From Sphingopyxis sp. FD7 (GTDB taxonomy: Bacteria > Pseudomonadota > Alphaproteobacteria > Sphingomonadales > Sphingomonadaceae), in the NCBI RefSeq assembly GCF_003609835.1, contig NZ_AP017898.1, positions 2,418,001-2,482,000 of the forward strand: DNA of 64,000 nucleotides, read 5' to 3'. The position numbers and the translations under genes were made by a program. Positions 8,729-18,210 of the stretch are shown here, piece by piece (positions within the stretch are counted from its first letter, which is position 1; each line of letters opens with the position of its first letter). The notes under the pieces are model-generated. The model did no database searches. It was not told the origin of the DNA and saw only the letters and a program-made list of their open reading frames with translations.

Positions 8729-10003
8729 ATGACCCGCCGTTTTCCGCCCCCTTCAGCGTTGCGCGATTTCCTCGAAAGCGAAAGCGCGGGCGGGATGCTG
8801 CTCATTTTCGCAGCCATTTTGGCGATGATTGTCGCCAATTCCCCATTGTCGGGCCTGTACCACGACCTGATTCATGCGGTGACGGGACCGGTGCTGACCG
8901 ACAAGCTCGGCCCGATGACGGTCCATCTGTGGATCAACGACGGGTTGATGGCGGTATTTTTCCTGCTCGTCGGGCTGGAGATCAAGCGCGAGTTCGTCGA
9001 CGGACGCCTCGCGAGCTGGGATCGTCGGCGCCTGCCCTTCATTGCCGCCGCGGCCGGCATGGCGGCGCCCGCCGCGCTTTACATGGCCTTCGTCGGCGGC
9101 GAGCCGGGGCTGGCGCAGGGCTGGGCGATCCCGGCGGCGACCGACATCGCCTTTGCCATGGGCGTGCTCGCGCTGCTCGGCAAGCGCGCGCCGACCTCGC
9201 TCAAGCTGTTCCTCGTCACCGTCGCGATCGTCGACGACATGGGCGCGGTCGCGATCATCGCGCTCTTCTATACCGCCAAGATCAACCTGATGGCACTTGG
9301 CGCCGCGGCGGCGATCCTTGGCGTCATGTTCGCGTGCAACCGCAGCGGGGTGAAGAACCTGCTCGTCTATATGCTCCTCTTCCTGCTGCTCTGGTATGCG
9401 ATGCTGCTTTCGGGCGTCCATGCGACGATCGCCGGGGTACTCGCGGCGATGACGATCCCCTTCGAGCGCACGCCCGGCGCGCCCGACAGCCAGACCTCGC
9501 CGCTCCACCGGCTCGAACATGCGCTGCACCCGACGGTGGCCTTTGCAATCGTCCCGCTGTTCGGCTTTGCCAATGCGGGCGTCGACATGCGCGCGCTGGG
9601 CCTTGACCAGCTCTTTGCGCCCCTGCCGCTCGGCATCGCGGCGGGGCTGTTCCTGGGCAAGCAGATCGGCATTTTCGGCAGCGTCTGGCTGGCGGTCAAG
9701 CTCGGCATCGCCGGACGGCTGCGCGGCGCGACCTGGCTCCAGGTTTACGGCGTCGCGATGCTCTGCGGCATCGGGTTCACGATGAGCCTTTTCATCGGCA
9801 GCCTGGCCTTTCCGGGCAACGAGCTGCTGATCGAGGAGGCGAAGATCGGCATCCTCATGGGGTCGCTCGCGGCGGCGCTCGTCGGCTTTGCCGTGCTGCG
9901 CTTCGCTCCGCTCCATCCCGAACATAATGCCGTCGAATCCGCCTCGAGCGGAGAGATCGCCGCCGACGGCGATGTGCGTGACACGTCCGAAATGACCCGC
10001 TAG
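8729..10003 (+). CDS. nhaA: Na+/H+ antiporter NhaA
   Basis: A 424-residue, 12-helix inner-membrane antiporter that expels Na+ in exchange for protons. Family marks include FFLLVGLEIKREF, PAATDIAFA and the paired aspartates in AIVDDMGAVAII, which match the Asp163/Asp164 ion-binding site of E. coli NhaA. The ATG at 8729 has a weak AAGGA upstream and gives the usual N-terminus; a TTG at 8690 would add 13 residues. It is divergent from the NfrB-like gene. Confidence 0.93.
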   Translation: MTRRFPPPSALRDFLESESAGGMLLIFAAILAMIVANSPLSGLYHDLIHAVTGPVLTDKLGPMTVHLWINDGLMAVFFLLVGLEIKREFVDGRLASWDRRRLPFIAAAAGMAAPAALYMAFVGGEPGLAQGWAIPAATDIAFAMGVLALLGKRAPTSLKLFLVTVAIVDDMGAVAIIALFYTAKINLMALGAAAAILGVMFACNRSGVKNLLVYMLLFLLLWYAMLLSGVHATIAGVLAAMTIPFERTPGAPDSQTSPLHRLEHALHPTVAFAIVPLFGFANAGVDMRALGLDQLFAPLPLGIAAGLFLGKQIGIFGSVWLAVKLGIAGRLRGATWLQVYGVAMLCGIGFTMSLFIGSLAFPGNELLIEEAKIGILMGSLAAALVGFAVLRFAPLHPEHNAVESASSGEIAADGDVRDTSEMTR

Positions 10004-10012
10004 GCGAGCGAT

Positions 10013-11365
10013 ATGACCAAGCCGATCCCGCTTTTGCTGGTCGCAGCCACGATGCTGGCGGGATGCGCCGCCGGTCCCGCAAAGGCGCCTCCGGGCGAAA
10101 CCGGCGTCGCGGCGCTCGACGTCCGCCGCACCGGCGCGGACGCCGCGGCCCTCGACGCCATCGCCGCCTCCTATCTTCGCCTCTCGCTCGAAATCGGCAC
10201 GCATGAGCCGGGCTATATCGACGCCTATTACGGCCCCGCCGCGATCAAGGCCGCGGCCGAAGCCGACCCGCGCGACAAGGCGGCGCTGCTCGCCGCGACG
10301 CGCGCGCTGATGGCCGAGACCGACCGCACCGCGCGACGCCTCGATGACCCGCTCGCCAAGCGGCGCGCGGCTTTCCTGCGCGCCCAGCTTCGCGCCGCCG
10401 AAACGCGGCTGATGATGATGGAAGGCACGCGCTTCGCCTTCGTCGACGAGGCCGAGCGCCTGTTCGGCGTCCGCCCGCGGTTGAAACCGCTCGCGAGCTA
10501 TGACACCGAACTCGCGAAGATCGACGCGCTCGTCCCCGGCCAAGGGCCGCTCGCCGACCGGGTCGAGGCCTATCTCGACGCCTTCACCATTCCCAAGGAC
10601 CGGCTGCAACCGACCTTCGAGGCGGCGATCGCGCGCTGCCGCGGACGGAGCCTGGCGCATATCCCGATGCCGACGGGCGAGAGCTTTCGCCTGGAGTTTG
10701 TCACCGGCAAGAGCTGGAGCGGCTATAACTATTATCAGGGCGGCTATCACAGCCTGATCCAGGTCAACACCGACCTGCCGATCCGCCTGTCGCGCGCGCT
10801 CGATTTGGGCTGTCACGAAGGCTATCCGGGGCACCACCTCCTGAACATGAAACTGGAAGAGAAGCTGGTGAAGGAGCGCGGCTGGACCGAGTTCAGCGTC
10901 TATCCGCTCTACAGCCCGCAAAGCCTGATCGCCGAGGGCAGCGCCAATTACGGCATCGACCTTGCCTTTCCCGGCGACGCCAAGGCCGCGACCGAGCGCG
11001 ACATATTGATGCCGATCGCCGGGATCGCGGCGCCCGCCGACGACCGCTACTGGCAACTGCTCGCGGCGATCGAGCGCGCTTCGGGAGCGCGGCTGACGAT
11101 CGCGCAGCAATATCTCGATGGCGAAATCGACCGGCGGGCCGCGGTGGCGCTGACGCAGAAATATCTGCTGGTCTCGCAATCGCGCGCCGAACAATCGGTC
11201 CGCTTCACCGACCAGTATCGCAGCTATGTCATCAACTATGGCCTTGGCGAAGCGATGGTGCGTGCGCATGTCGAACGCGGCAAACCGTCGCGCGAGGAAA
11301 TGTGGCGGCGCATGGAGCGGATCGTCAGCGAACCGACGCTGCCGTCCGATTTGCTGGCGCGGTGA
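10013..11365 (+). CDS. DUF885 family lipoprotein, putative peptidase
   Basis: A 450-residue protein with a lipoprotein signal (MLAGCAAG, lipidation at about Cys20), so it is probably anchored in the envelope. The C-terminal half holds the DUF885 core with HEGYPGHH, a His-rich motif resembling a zinc metallopeptidase site, and ALIAEGSANYG-type sequence (LIAEGSANYGID). DUF885 members are suspected metallopeptidases, but the activity is not well established. It follows nhaA by 9 bases and may be co-transcribed with it. Confidence 0.85.
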   Translation: MTKPIPLLLVAATMLAGCAAGPAKAPPGETGVAALDVRRTGADAAALDAIAASYLRLSLEIGTHEPGYIDAYYGPAAIKAAAEADPRDKAALLAATRALMAETDRTARRLDDPLAKRRAAFLRAQLRAAETRLMMMEGTRFAFVDEAERLFGVRPRLKPLASYDTELAKIDALVPGQGPLADRVEAYLDAFTIPKDRLQPTFEAAIARCRGRSLAHIPMPTGESFRLEFVTGKSWSGYNYYQGGYHSLIQVNTDLPIRLSRALDLGCHEGYPGHHLLNMKLEEKLVKERGWTEFSVYPLYSPQSLIAEGSANYGIDLAFPGDAKAATERDILMPIAGIAAPADDRYWQLLAAIERASGARLTIAQQYLDGEIDRRAAVALTQKYLLVSQSRAEQSVRFTDQYRSYVINYGLGEAMVRAHVERGKPSREEMWRRMERIVSEPTLPSDLLAR

Positions 11366-11392
11366 TCGAAAACTGCCGCCCATATAAACGAC

Positions 11393-11468
11393 GTCATCCC
11401 GGCGAAGGCCGGGATCTCACCCTGGGATTGTGACGCACCAGCGAGATCCCGGCCTTCGCCGGGATGAC
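11393..11468. repeat. Inverted repeat, CCCGGCGAAGGCCGGG family, copy A
   Basis: Two 26-base arms (11393-11418 and 11443-11468) are exact reverse complements around a 24-base loop that ends CGCACCAGC. The same arms recur at 42846-42921 and 45780-45855 with loops of similar length, and single arms occur elsewhere. It lies between convergent genes and can form a strong hairpin. This repeat family is abundant in sphingomonad genomes. Confidence 0.9.
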
Positions 11469-11481
11469 GATCCGCTTGCGG

Positions 11482-13221
11482 TCATTCCGCCGCCAGCGCC
11501 ATTTCGACGCGCTGCGGCCCGCGGATGACGCCGCCGGGGGTCGGGCCCTGCATCACGCCGTCGCGGAAGGTGATCTGACCCGACTTCACCGTCGCGACAT
11601 AGCCGTCGGCCTTTTGCAGCAGGCGCTTGCCGCCCGCGGGCAGGTCGAAGGCGAGCCAGGGCTTGCCGAGTCTCAGCTTTTCCAGGTCGATGACGTTGAG
11701 GTCGGCGAGATAGCCCGGCGCGATCAGCCCGCGGTCTTCGAGGCCATAGAGCATCGCGGTGTCGCGGCACTGACGCTTGACCGCATGTTCGAGCGCGATG
11801 CGCCCGCGCGCGCGGTCGCGCACCCAATGCTGGAGCATGAAGGTCGGCGAGGCAGCGTCGCAGATCGTGCCGCAATGCGCGCCGCCGTCGGACAGGCTGT
11901 TCACCGTGTCGTCGGCCGCTTGCAGATCCTCGAGGAAATCGAGGTTGCCGTCGCGGTAGTTCAAAATCGGGAAATAGATGAAGCCCTTGCCGTCATCCTT
12001 CATCAAGAGGTCATAGGCATATTCACCCGGCGAAACCCCCGCCGCCGCGGCGCGCGCGGCGATGCTTTCGTCCATCTTCGGCTCGTAATTGAAATCGGGA
12101 TCCATCTCGAACTGCACCGGCCAGCCGAGCGCGACGATTTTGAGGAAGTCGAGGATGTCGCTGTCGGGCCAGACATTTTCTTCCTCGATCATCCGCGTCT
12201 TGAACGCCGGGTCTTTGAGCTTCGCGAGCTGCTCGGCCCACGGCAGGCCTTCTATCTCGTTCCACGCGGGCTTGAAGCGGAAGGGATGCACCGTCCCCTG
12301 CCACGCCATGATGACGCCATTGCCGCGCAGCGCGATCTGCGCGACGATGTTCGCGCCGGTGGCGTTCTGGCGCCGCATTTCCTCGATCTGCTCTTCGAGC
12401 GGCAGTTCCTTGGCGATCGATTGCAGCGCGGCAAAGGTCACCGGCAGGCCGGTTTCGCGGCTGAGATCGCCCATCCACTGAAACTCGTTCCACTCGCGCT
12501 TCAAATCGCTCGCCATTTCGAACACGCCATAACCGACACGCCCCATCGCGCGGCCGATCGCGATCAGCTCCTCGGCGGTCGCGGTCGTGCCGGGGACGAG
12601 TTCGCCGTCGACCGACTTGTGGAGCACGGTGCGGCTCGTCGAAAAGCCGAGCGCGCCTGCGCGGATGCCTTCCTCGACGATCCGCGACATTTCGGCAATG
12701 TCGGCCTCGGTCGGGACCGCGCCGGGCTTTTCGCGGTCGCCGAGCACATAGGCGCGCACCGCGCCGTGCGGGACGTGGCAGGCGACATCGACCGTGCGCG
12801 GCAGCTTTTCCAGCGCGTCCATATATTCGGGGAAACTTTCCCAGTCCCACGTCATGCCCTCGGCGAGCGCCGTGCCGGGGATGTCCTCGACCCCCTCCAT
12901 CAGCGAGATCAGCCAGTCGTGGCGATCGGGCCGCGCGGGGGCGAAGCCGACGCCGCAATTGCCCATCACGACGGTGGTGACGCCGTGCCAGCTCGACGGC
13001 GCCATTTCGGCGTCCCACGTCGCCTGTCCGTCATAATGGGTGTGGATGTCGACGAAGCCGGGCGTGACAATCTTGCCGCCGGCGTCGATTTCGTCGCGCC
13101 CGGCGCCCAGATTCGCGCCCACCGCGACGATCCGGTCGCCCTCCACCGCCACATCGGCGACAAAAGGCGCACCGCCCGTCCCGTCGACGACGGTGCCGCC
13201 GCGTATCACCAGATCATACAT
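11482..13221 (-). CDS. Amidohydrolase family 3, N-acyl-D-amino-acid deacylase-like
   Basis: A 579-residue cytosolic metallohydrolase. It opens [14 protein letters not shown], the amidohydrolase start, and has the HTHYDGQ metal-binding motif at about 66-72. [15 protein letters not shown] and the closing [12 protein letters not shown] are typical of D-aminoacylase/dihydroorotase-like enzymes. Members of this subgroup hydrolyse N-acyl-D-amino acids or related amides; the true substrate is open. The gene stands alone. A GTTTC-N5-GAAAC inverted repeat lies about 30 bases upstream of its start (13253-13267), which could be an operator. Confidence 0.85.
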   Translation of the reverse strand: MYDLVIRGGTVVDGTGGAPFVADVAVEGDRIVAVGANLGAGRDEIDAGGKIVTPGFVDIHTHYDGQATWDAEMAPSSWHGVTTVVMGNCGVGFAPARPDRHDWLISLMEGVEDIPGTALAEGMTWDWESFPEYMDALEKLPRTVDVACHVPHGAVRAYVLGDREKPGAVPTEADIAEMSRIVEEGIRAGALGFSTSRTVLHKSVDGELVPGTTATAEELIAIGRAMGRVGYGVFEMASDLKREWNEFQWMGDLSRETGLPVTFAALQSIAKELPLEEQIEEMRRQNATGANIVAQIALRGNGVIMAWQGTVHPFRFKPAWNEIEGLPWAEQLAKLKDPAFKTRMIEEENVWPDSDILDFLKIVALGWPVQFEMDPDFNYEPKMDESIAARAAAAGVSPGEYAYDLLMKDDGKGFIYFPILNYRDGNLDFLEDLQAADDTVNSLSDGGAHCGTICDAASPTFMLQHWVRDRARGRIALEHAVKRQCRDTAMLYGLEDRGLIAPGYLADLNVIDLEKLRLGKPWLAFDLPAGGKRLLQKADGYVATVKSGQITFRDGVMQGPTPGGVIRGPQRVEMALAAE

Positions 13222-13306
13222 GTCCGTCTCCCGATTCTTTGGTCGATTTTTCGTTTCACGACGAAACCTATCATGGATTCGCGCGATGCCAAGGGCTGTC
13301 GAAGCC

Positions 13307-13367
13307 GCTTAAAGCCACAAAGGATACGCACGCGCGGCGTCAAACTGTGTCCTTTGTGGCTTTAAGC
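13307..13367. repeat. Perfect 18-bp inverted repeat
   Basis: The arm 13307-13324 (GCTTAAAGCCACAAAGGA) is the exact reverse complement of 13350-13367, with a 25-base loop rich in CG. It lies between divergent genes (amidohydrolase and methyltransferase-like protein), so it is not an ordinary terminator for either. The style resembles the 30-bp repeat at 2150. Confidence 0.85.
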
Positions 13368-13514
13368 CAGGAAAGTCATTGGGCGGCTGGAAAGAGGCTG
13401 GCATCCGCGGACCAAGTAGGAAAGCTAAAAACAGCCGGTCGCGCGGTGCGATAAAGCGCGCGCGGTTGGCGCCGAGCTGTTATAGCGGTGCGATACACCA
13501 GAGGAGTCGATGCC

Positions 13515-14258
13515 ATGATCCGTTCGCTCACCCTTGCCCTGCTGCTCGCCGCGAGCCAGCCCGTCGGCGCGCAGGCGGCCGCCCCGGACTATGCCGCGGC
13601 GCTCGCCGATCCGGCGCGCCCCGCCGCCGACCGGACCCGCGACGCCGCGCGCAAGCCCGCCGAGCTGCTCGCATTCGCCCAGATCGAACCCGGCGAAAAG
13701 GTGGGCGATTTCGTGATGGGCAGCGGCTATGTCACGCGCCTGCTCGCCGCCGCGGTCGGCCCGTCGGGGAAAGTCTATGGCTTCCAGCCCGCCGAGTTCA
13801 TCGCTTTCCGCAAGCAATATGGCGACGACCAGGCGGCGGTCGATGCCGCCTATGACAATGTCGATGCGGTCGCCGGACCGTTCGCGGCGCCCGGCTTTCC
13901 CGAGCCGCTGGACACGATCATCACCGTGCAGAACTTCCACGACCTGTATCTCAAACCCTTCCCCGCCGGCACCGGCGACAAGGGCAGCGCGGCGCTGTTC
14001 GCCGCGCTGAAACCCGGCGGCACGCTGGTCGTCGTCGACCATAGCGCCGCCGAGGGCAGCGGCACGACGGCGGCGGACAGCCTGCACCGGATCGACAAGG
14101 CGGCGGTGGTCGCGGCGCTGACCAAGGCGGGCTTCGCGCTGGAGGCCGAAAGCCACATCTATCAGCGCGCCGACGATCCGCGCACCGCCAATGTCTTCGA
14201 CGAGGCGATCCGCGGCAAGACCGACCAGTTCGCGCTGCGATTCCGCAAACCGGGGTGA
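13515..14258 (+). CDS. Exported class I methyltransferase-like protein (COG4798 type)
   Basis: A 247-residue protein with a clear Sec signal peptide (cleavage about AQA-AAP, residue 22). The mature part keeps a class I SAM-methyltransferase outline: KVGDFVMGSGYVTRLLAAAVG in place of motif I, then VQNFHDLY and LKPGGTLVVVDH. This matches the COG4798 predicted methyltransferases. SAM is not expected in the periplasm, and the glycine loop is degenerate (GSGYVT), so methyl transfer is uncertain. GAGGAG at 13501 places the start at ATG 13515. Confidence 0.8.
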   Translation: MIRSLTLALLLAASQPVGAQAAAPDYAAALADPARPAADRTRDAARKPAELLAFAQIEPGEKVGDFVMGSGYVTRLLAAAVGPSGKVYGFQPAEFIAFRKQYGDDQAAVDAAYDNVDAVAGPFAAPGFPEPLDTIITVQNFHDLYLKPFPAGTGDKGSAALFAALKPGGTLVVVDHSAAEGSGTTAADSLHRIDKAAVVAALTKAGFALEAESHIYQRADDPRTANVFDEAIRGKTDQFALRFRKPG

Positions 14259-14448
14259 CGGAGCGCGCCGTCGGATCGGACTGCGCGAACGCCCTGAATC
14301 CACACGCGCGAACGGCTGTCGCCGAAATGTCACAGCAGCGCCGCCGTGACGTCGGCAACGGCTCTGACCATTGCGCCGCCTCCGCCAGCCGCTAAGTTCG
14401 GCGCCGAACAGCGCGCCGCCACGGGGGTGGCCGCGGCAGGAGAGGAGC

Positions 14449-15483
14449 ATGGGGCGTCCGCCCTCGGGCAAGCCGACCAGCTTCGACATCGCCTATCTGG
14501 CGGGGGTGTCGCAGCCCACCGTGTCGCGCGCGCTGCGCGGCAGCAAGTCGGTGAGCGCCGCGACGCGCGCCAATATCGAGCGCATCGCGCGCGAGCTCAA
14601 TTACACCGTCGACAAGAACGCCTCGAGCCTGCGGTCGCAGCGCACGCACACGCTCGCTTTGCTCTTTTTCGAGGATCCGACCCCCGACGACTCGATGATC
14701 AACCCCTTTTTCCTGTCGATGCTGGGGTCGATCACGCGGCAGTGTGCGCTGCGCGGCTATGACCTGCTCATCAGTTTCCAGCAGATGCACAATGACTGGC
14801 ACGTCGATTATCAGGACAGCCACCGGTCCGACGGCATCATCCTTCTGGGCTATGGCGACTATCAGCTTTACCGCGAAAAGCTGGAACATCTGGTCGAGAT
14901 GGACACCAAGTTCGTGCGCTGGGGATCGGTGTCGGAGGATGACATCGGGCTGACCGTGGGGTCGGACAATATCGGCGCGGGCGAACAGGCGGGCGAACAT
15001 CTGATCGCGATCGGTCGGCGGCGCATCGCCTTCCTCGGCGACGCATCGGACCATGCGCCCGAGTTCCACGACCGATATCGCGGGCTTTGCCGGGCGATGC
15101 GCGCCGCGGGGATCGCGCCCGACCCCGCGTTGCAGCGCGACGCCGTTTCGTCCGAAGCGTCGGGCTATGCCGCCGCGAGGTCGCTGCTCGCGGGCGGCGC
15201 GCGCTTCGACGCCATCTTTGCCGCGAGCGACCTGATCGCGATCGGCGCGATGCGCGCGCTGACCGAAGCGGGGCTGACGATGCCGCAGGACGTTGCGATC
15301 ATCGGCTTCGACGACATTCCCGCCGCCAACCTGACCTCGCCGACGCTGACGACCGTGATGCAGGACATGAAGGGCGCGGGCGAGCTGCTCGTCGACGCGC
15401 TGCTCCGCCGGATCGACGGTGCGGAAGCCGAGCGGCGGGTGCTGCCGACGCGGCTGGTGAAACGGCAGAGCACGGCGGTCTGA
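14449..15483 (+). CDS. LacI family transcriptional regulator
   Basis: A 344-residue repressor. The N-terminal helix-turn-helix reads DIAYLAGVSQPTVSRALRGS, residues about 12-31, followed by the hinge region and a periplasmic-binding-like sugar domain that ends with the usual GFDDIPAANL...TPTLTTV-like stretch (SPTLTTVMQDM). AGGAG at 14438-14442 supports ATG 14449. It lies 152 bases upstream of a GPH/MFS sugar transporter on the same strand, so it probably controls uptake of a sugar or oligosaccharide. The effector is unknown and no glycosidase gene is adjacent. Confidence 0.92.
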   Translation: MGRPPSGKPTSFDIAYLAGVSQPTVSRALRGSKSVSAATRANIERIARELNYTVDKNASSLRSQRTHTLALLFFEDPTPDDSMINPFFLSMLGSITRQCALRGYDLLISFQQMHNDWHVDYQDSHRSDGIILLGYGDYQLYREKLEHLVEMDTKFVRWGSVSEDDIGLTVGSDNIGAGEQAGEHLIAIGRRRIAFLGDASDHAPEFHDRYRGLCRAMRAAGIAPDPALQRDAVSSEASGYAAARSLLAGGARFDAIFAASDLIAIGAMRALTEAGLTMPQDVAIIGFDDIPAANLTSPTLTTVMQDMKGAGELLVDALLRRIDGAEAERRVLPTRLVKRQSTAV

Positions 15484-15635
15484 GAGGGGCGCGCGGGGGC
15501 GGGTTCCCGGCCTGCCTTCATTCGTCATCCCCACGTATTCGTATACGCAATCGGCCAAGCCGCTTGCCCTGCCCGCACCGCGCTGCAAAACCGGCAGGAC
15601 AGAAGCCGCGCGCGCGGCTCGACGGGGAGAGACGC

Positions 15636-17138
15636 ATGGACAAGCCGCGGCAGGGCTTTGCCGGCCTGTGGAACATCAGCTTCGGCTTTTTCGGCATCCA
15701 GATCGGCTTTGCGCTGCAAAATGCCAACATGAGCCGCATCTTCCAGTCGCTCGGCGAGGATATCGAGCGGCTGCCCGGCCTGTGGGTCGCCGCGCCGCTG
15801 ACCGGGCTGCTCGTCCAGCCGATCGTCGGGCATCTGAGCGACAAGACATGGCTCGGCCGCCTCGGCCGACGCCGCCCCTATTTCCTGGCGGGCGCCGTCC
15901 TGGCCGCAATCGCCTTGTTCGCGATGCCCGAAAGCCCCGCCATCTGGTTCGCGGCGGCGATGCTCTGGCTGCTCGACGCCTCGCTCAACATTTCGATGGA
16001 GCCGTTTCGCGCCTTTGTCGGCGATATGCTGAGGAAGGACCAGCATAGCGCGGGCTATGCGGTGCAGACCGCCTTCATCGGTGCGGGCGCGGTCGTCGGA
16101 TCGCTGTTTCCCGCGGCGATGGAGGCGATGGGGGTCGCCAATGTCGCACCACCGGGACAGATTCCCGACACGGTCAGATATGCCTTCTGGTTCGGCGGCG
16201 CCGCGCTGTTCCTGTCGGTGCTGTGGACGATCGTTTCGACGCGCGAATATGATCCGGCAACCATGGCGGGCTTTGCCGCGAGCGAACCGGCGTCGGCACC
16301 CCCGCCCGCGCACGACCTTGCGGAGCGCGGGCCAGGCAGCGCGCTTGCCTGGATCGCCGCAGGCGTTGCAGTCGCCGCGATTCAACAGCATTTCGCGCTG
16401 CTGCGCGAGGTGCTGCTGCTCGGCGCGCTGCTCATCGCCTATGGCATCGCCAGCATCGCCGCGATCCTGCTCGCGCGGCGCGGGCACCGCACCAATATGC
16501 TGGCGAGCATCATCGGCGATTTCGCCGGGATGCCGCTGCTGATGAAGCGCCTCGCGCTGGTGCAATTCTTCAGCTGGTCGGCGCTGTTCATCATGTGGAT
16601 CAACACGACCCCGATCGTCGCCCAATATCATTATGGCGCGGTCGATGCCGCGAGCGCCGACTATCAGGCGGCGGCGAACTGGGTCGGCCAGCTGTTCGCC
16701 ATCTATAACGGCGTCGCCGCGGTGGCGGCGCTGACGCTGCTGCCATGGCTTTCGCGGCGGCTGGGGCAGGCGCCGACGCACATGATCGGCCTCGGCTGCG
16801 GCGCGATCGGCTTTGCGAGCTTCTTCGTGCTGCGCGACCCCGCATTGCTGATCGTCAGCGAAATCTTCATCGGCATCTTCTGGGCCTCGGTGCTCGCCAT
16901 GCCCTATGCGATCCTTGCGTCGAGCCTGCCGCAGGCAAAGCTCGGCATCTATATGGGGCTGTTCAACGTCTTTATCGTGATCCCGCAGCTGCTCGTCGCG
17001 GCGCTGATGGGATCGGCGATGCAGGCCTTTTTCCCCGGCGAGCCCATCTATACGATGGCCTTTGCGGCGACGACGCTGCTGCTTGCGATCGCCGCCATGG
17101 CGCGCATCGTCCCGATGCTTGCCCGACAAGGCGGCTGA
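15636..17138 (+). CDS. MFS/GPH family sugar symporter
   Basis: A 500-residue, 12-helix inner-membrane transporter. The loop after helix 2 reads GHLSDKTW...GRLGRRRPYF, the signature of the glycoside-pentoside-hexuronide/sucrose symporters (SLC45-like). A long cytosolic loop with Ala/Pro-rich sequence lies near the middle. ATG 15636 follows GGGGAGAGACGC. Its neighbour, the LacI regulator, suggests sugar-dependent expression. Sucrose, maltose or another oligosaccharide are all possible substrates; the sequence does not decide. Confidence 0.85.
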   Translation: MDKPRQGFAGLWNISFGFFGIQIGFALQNANMSRIFQSLGEDIERLPGLWVAAPLTGLLVQPIVGHLSDKTWLGRLGRRRPYFLAGAVLAAIALFAMPESPAIWFAAAMLWLLDASLNISMEPFRAFVGDMLRKDQHSAGYAVQTAFIGAGAVVGSLFPAAMEAMGVANVAPPGQIPDTVRYAFWFGGAALFLSVLWTIVSTREYDPATMAGFAASEPASAPPPAHDLAERGPGSALAWIAAGVAVAAIQQHFALLREVLLLGALLIAYGIASIAAILLARRGHRTNMLASIIGDFAGMPLLMKRLALVQFFSWSALFIMWINTTPIVAQYHYGAVDAASADYQAAANWVGQLFAIYNGVAAVAALTLLPWLSRRLGQAPTHMIGLGCGAIGFASFFVLRDPALLIVSEIFIGIFWASVLAMPYAILASSLPQAKLGIYMGLFNVFIVIPQLLVAALMGSAMQAFFPGEPIYTMAFAATTLLLAIAAMARIVPMLARQGG

Positions 17139-17239
17139 ACCGGGCGGGTCGTCGCCCGGGATGCCCGGTGGCGCGCGTCGCCTGCCAACCCCGAAATGAT
17201 GCCGGTCAAGGCCCGTCCGCCAAGATCGCCAGGATTCCA

Positions 17240-17312
17240 GTTTCAGTGAGATTGAAGCGACGAGATCGTGCAGCGAGCCGCGCCGGGCGCGTCGCTTCAA
17301 TCTCTCTGAAAC
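17240..17312. repeat. 23-bp inverted repeat between convergent genes
   Basis: The arm 17240-17262 pairs with 17290-17312 (22 of 23 bases), leaving a 27-base loop. It sits 100 bases after the MFS gene and just after the DUF2721 stop on the other strand, so it could end transcription in both directions. There is no T-run, so a role as a dispersed repeat is equally likely. Confidence 0.75.
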
Positions 17313-17317
17313 AGCGT

Positions 17318-17800
17318 CTAGCGTCCGCCCTGCCGCTTGCGCCAGCCCATTTCTTCCAGTTCGAGCAATTCGAGCGGGACGTGGATCGTCCGCGTCGCGA
17401 GCCGCACCTCGACGAGAAAGAGCAGCAACGAGGCCAGCAGCAGCAGCATCGCCAGCGCAAACACCCACGCCGCCGCGGCGCCGAGATTGAAACCGACGAA
17501 CGCCTGCGCAAACAGCAGCGCGACGAGCAGGCAGACGACGATCCCGCACGCGACGGCCGCGGCGATCGAATTGTTGATGATGTCCATCCGCCGGTCGACG
17601 ACACGCAGTTCGGCGACGAGCCGCTCATGTTCGCGCCCTTCGGTCGTGCCCCATTGCTCGATCAGCACGCGCGAACGGTCGACCACGCGCGCGAGCCGCC
17701 CGGTAAAGACATTGAGCAGGCTGCCGGTTGCGACCAGCAGGAACACCGGGGTCACCGAAAGCTGGATCGTCTGCGCGATGGCGTTGGCGTCGGGCGTCAT
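17318..17800 (-). CDS. DUF2721 membrane protein
   Basis: A 160-residue protein with three hydrophobic stretches (about residues 10-30, 78-98 and 104-130) and the RLARVVDRSR motif after the first helix, which marks DUF2721. No function is known. ATG 17800 overlaps the previous stop by one base (TGATG), placing it third in a tight operon behind the AlaC-type aminotransferase and the DUF4345 protein. Confidence 0.8.
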   Translation of the reverse strand: MTPDANAIAQTIQLSVTPVFLLVATGSLLNVFTGRLARVVDRSRVLIEQWGTTEGREHERLVAELRVVDRRMDIINNSIAAAVACGIVVCLLVALLFAQAFVGFNLGAAAAWVFALAMLLLLASLLLFLVEVRLATRTIHVPLELLELEEMGWRKRQGGR

Positions 17801-18210
17801 CAAGGGTGCGTCCCCGCCGCCAGTCCGCGCAATATCCAGGCGGCCAGCGCGACGCCGACGATCTCGATCGCGAGCAGCGTCGCGAACAGCGGGTCGGGGG
17901 CCTGTCCAAGCGCGATCGCGGCGAGCCGCGCGAGCGCGACGCTTCCCGCCACCAGCGCCAGCACCCACAAGGCGGCCCGCACCGTCGCGTGGCGCCCGCC
18001 GAGCAGCGCCGTCGCCAGACCGACCCCGACGAACATGCCGCCATAAACGGTGCGGATTTCCATCACCGCCTTGGCCGAGGGCATCGCCACCTCGGCTTCG
18101 GCGGTCAGCGCGCCGGGGTCGGCAAAATAGCGCAGCCCGAGGAGCAGAAAGCCGACCCCGAACAGGGCGGTCAGGATGCGCCCCGCGCGTTCCAACCCGG
18201 CGCGCGTCAT
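17800..18210 (-). CDS. DUF4345-like small membrane protein
   Basis: A 136-residue protein of four hydrophobic helices. LGLRYFADPGALTAEA and IRTVYGGMFVGVGL fit the DUF4345 family of uncharacterised inner-membrane proteins. It is coupled on both sides by one-base TGATG overlaps with the aminotransferase upstream and DUF2721 downstream, so the three are surely co-transcribed. The functional link between them is not evident. Confidence 0.75.
   Translation of the reverse strand: MTRAGLERAGRILTALFGVGFLLLGLRYFADPGALTAEAEVAMPSAKAVMEIRTVYGGMFVGVGLATALLGGRHATVRAALWVLALVAGSVALARLAAIALGQAPDPLFATLLAIEIVGVALAAWILRGLAAGTHP

Noticed and set aside
8753..11383. Long minus-strand frame opposite nhaA and the DUF885 gene
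   Set aside because: It is an antisense shadow of two well-recognised plus-strand genes; its Arg/Asp/His-rich translation has no family features.
14250..14460. 14371 as start of the LacI regulator
   Set aside because: The 26 extra residues are low-complexity translated leader; AGGAG at 14438 and the family N-terminus support ATG 14449.
15087..15635. Upstream extension of the MFS transporter frame
   Set aside because: The extension overlaps the LacI gene in another frame and has no transporter sequence; ATG 15636 begins the conserved protein.
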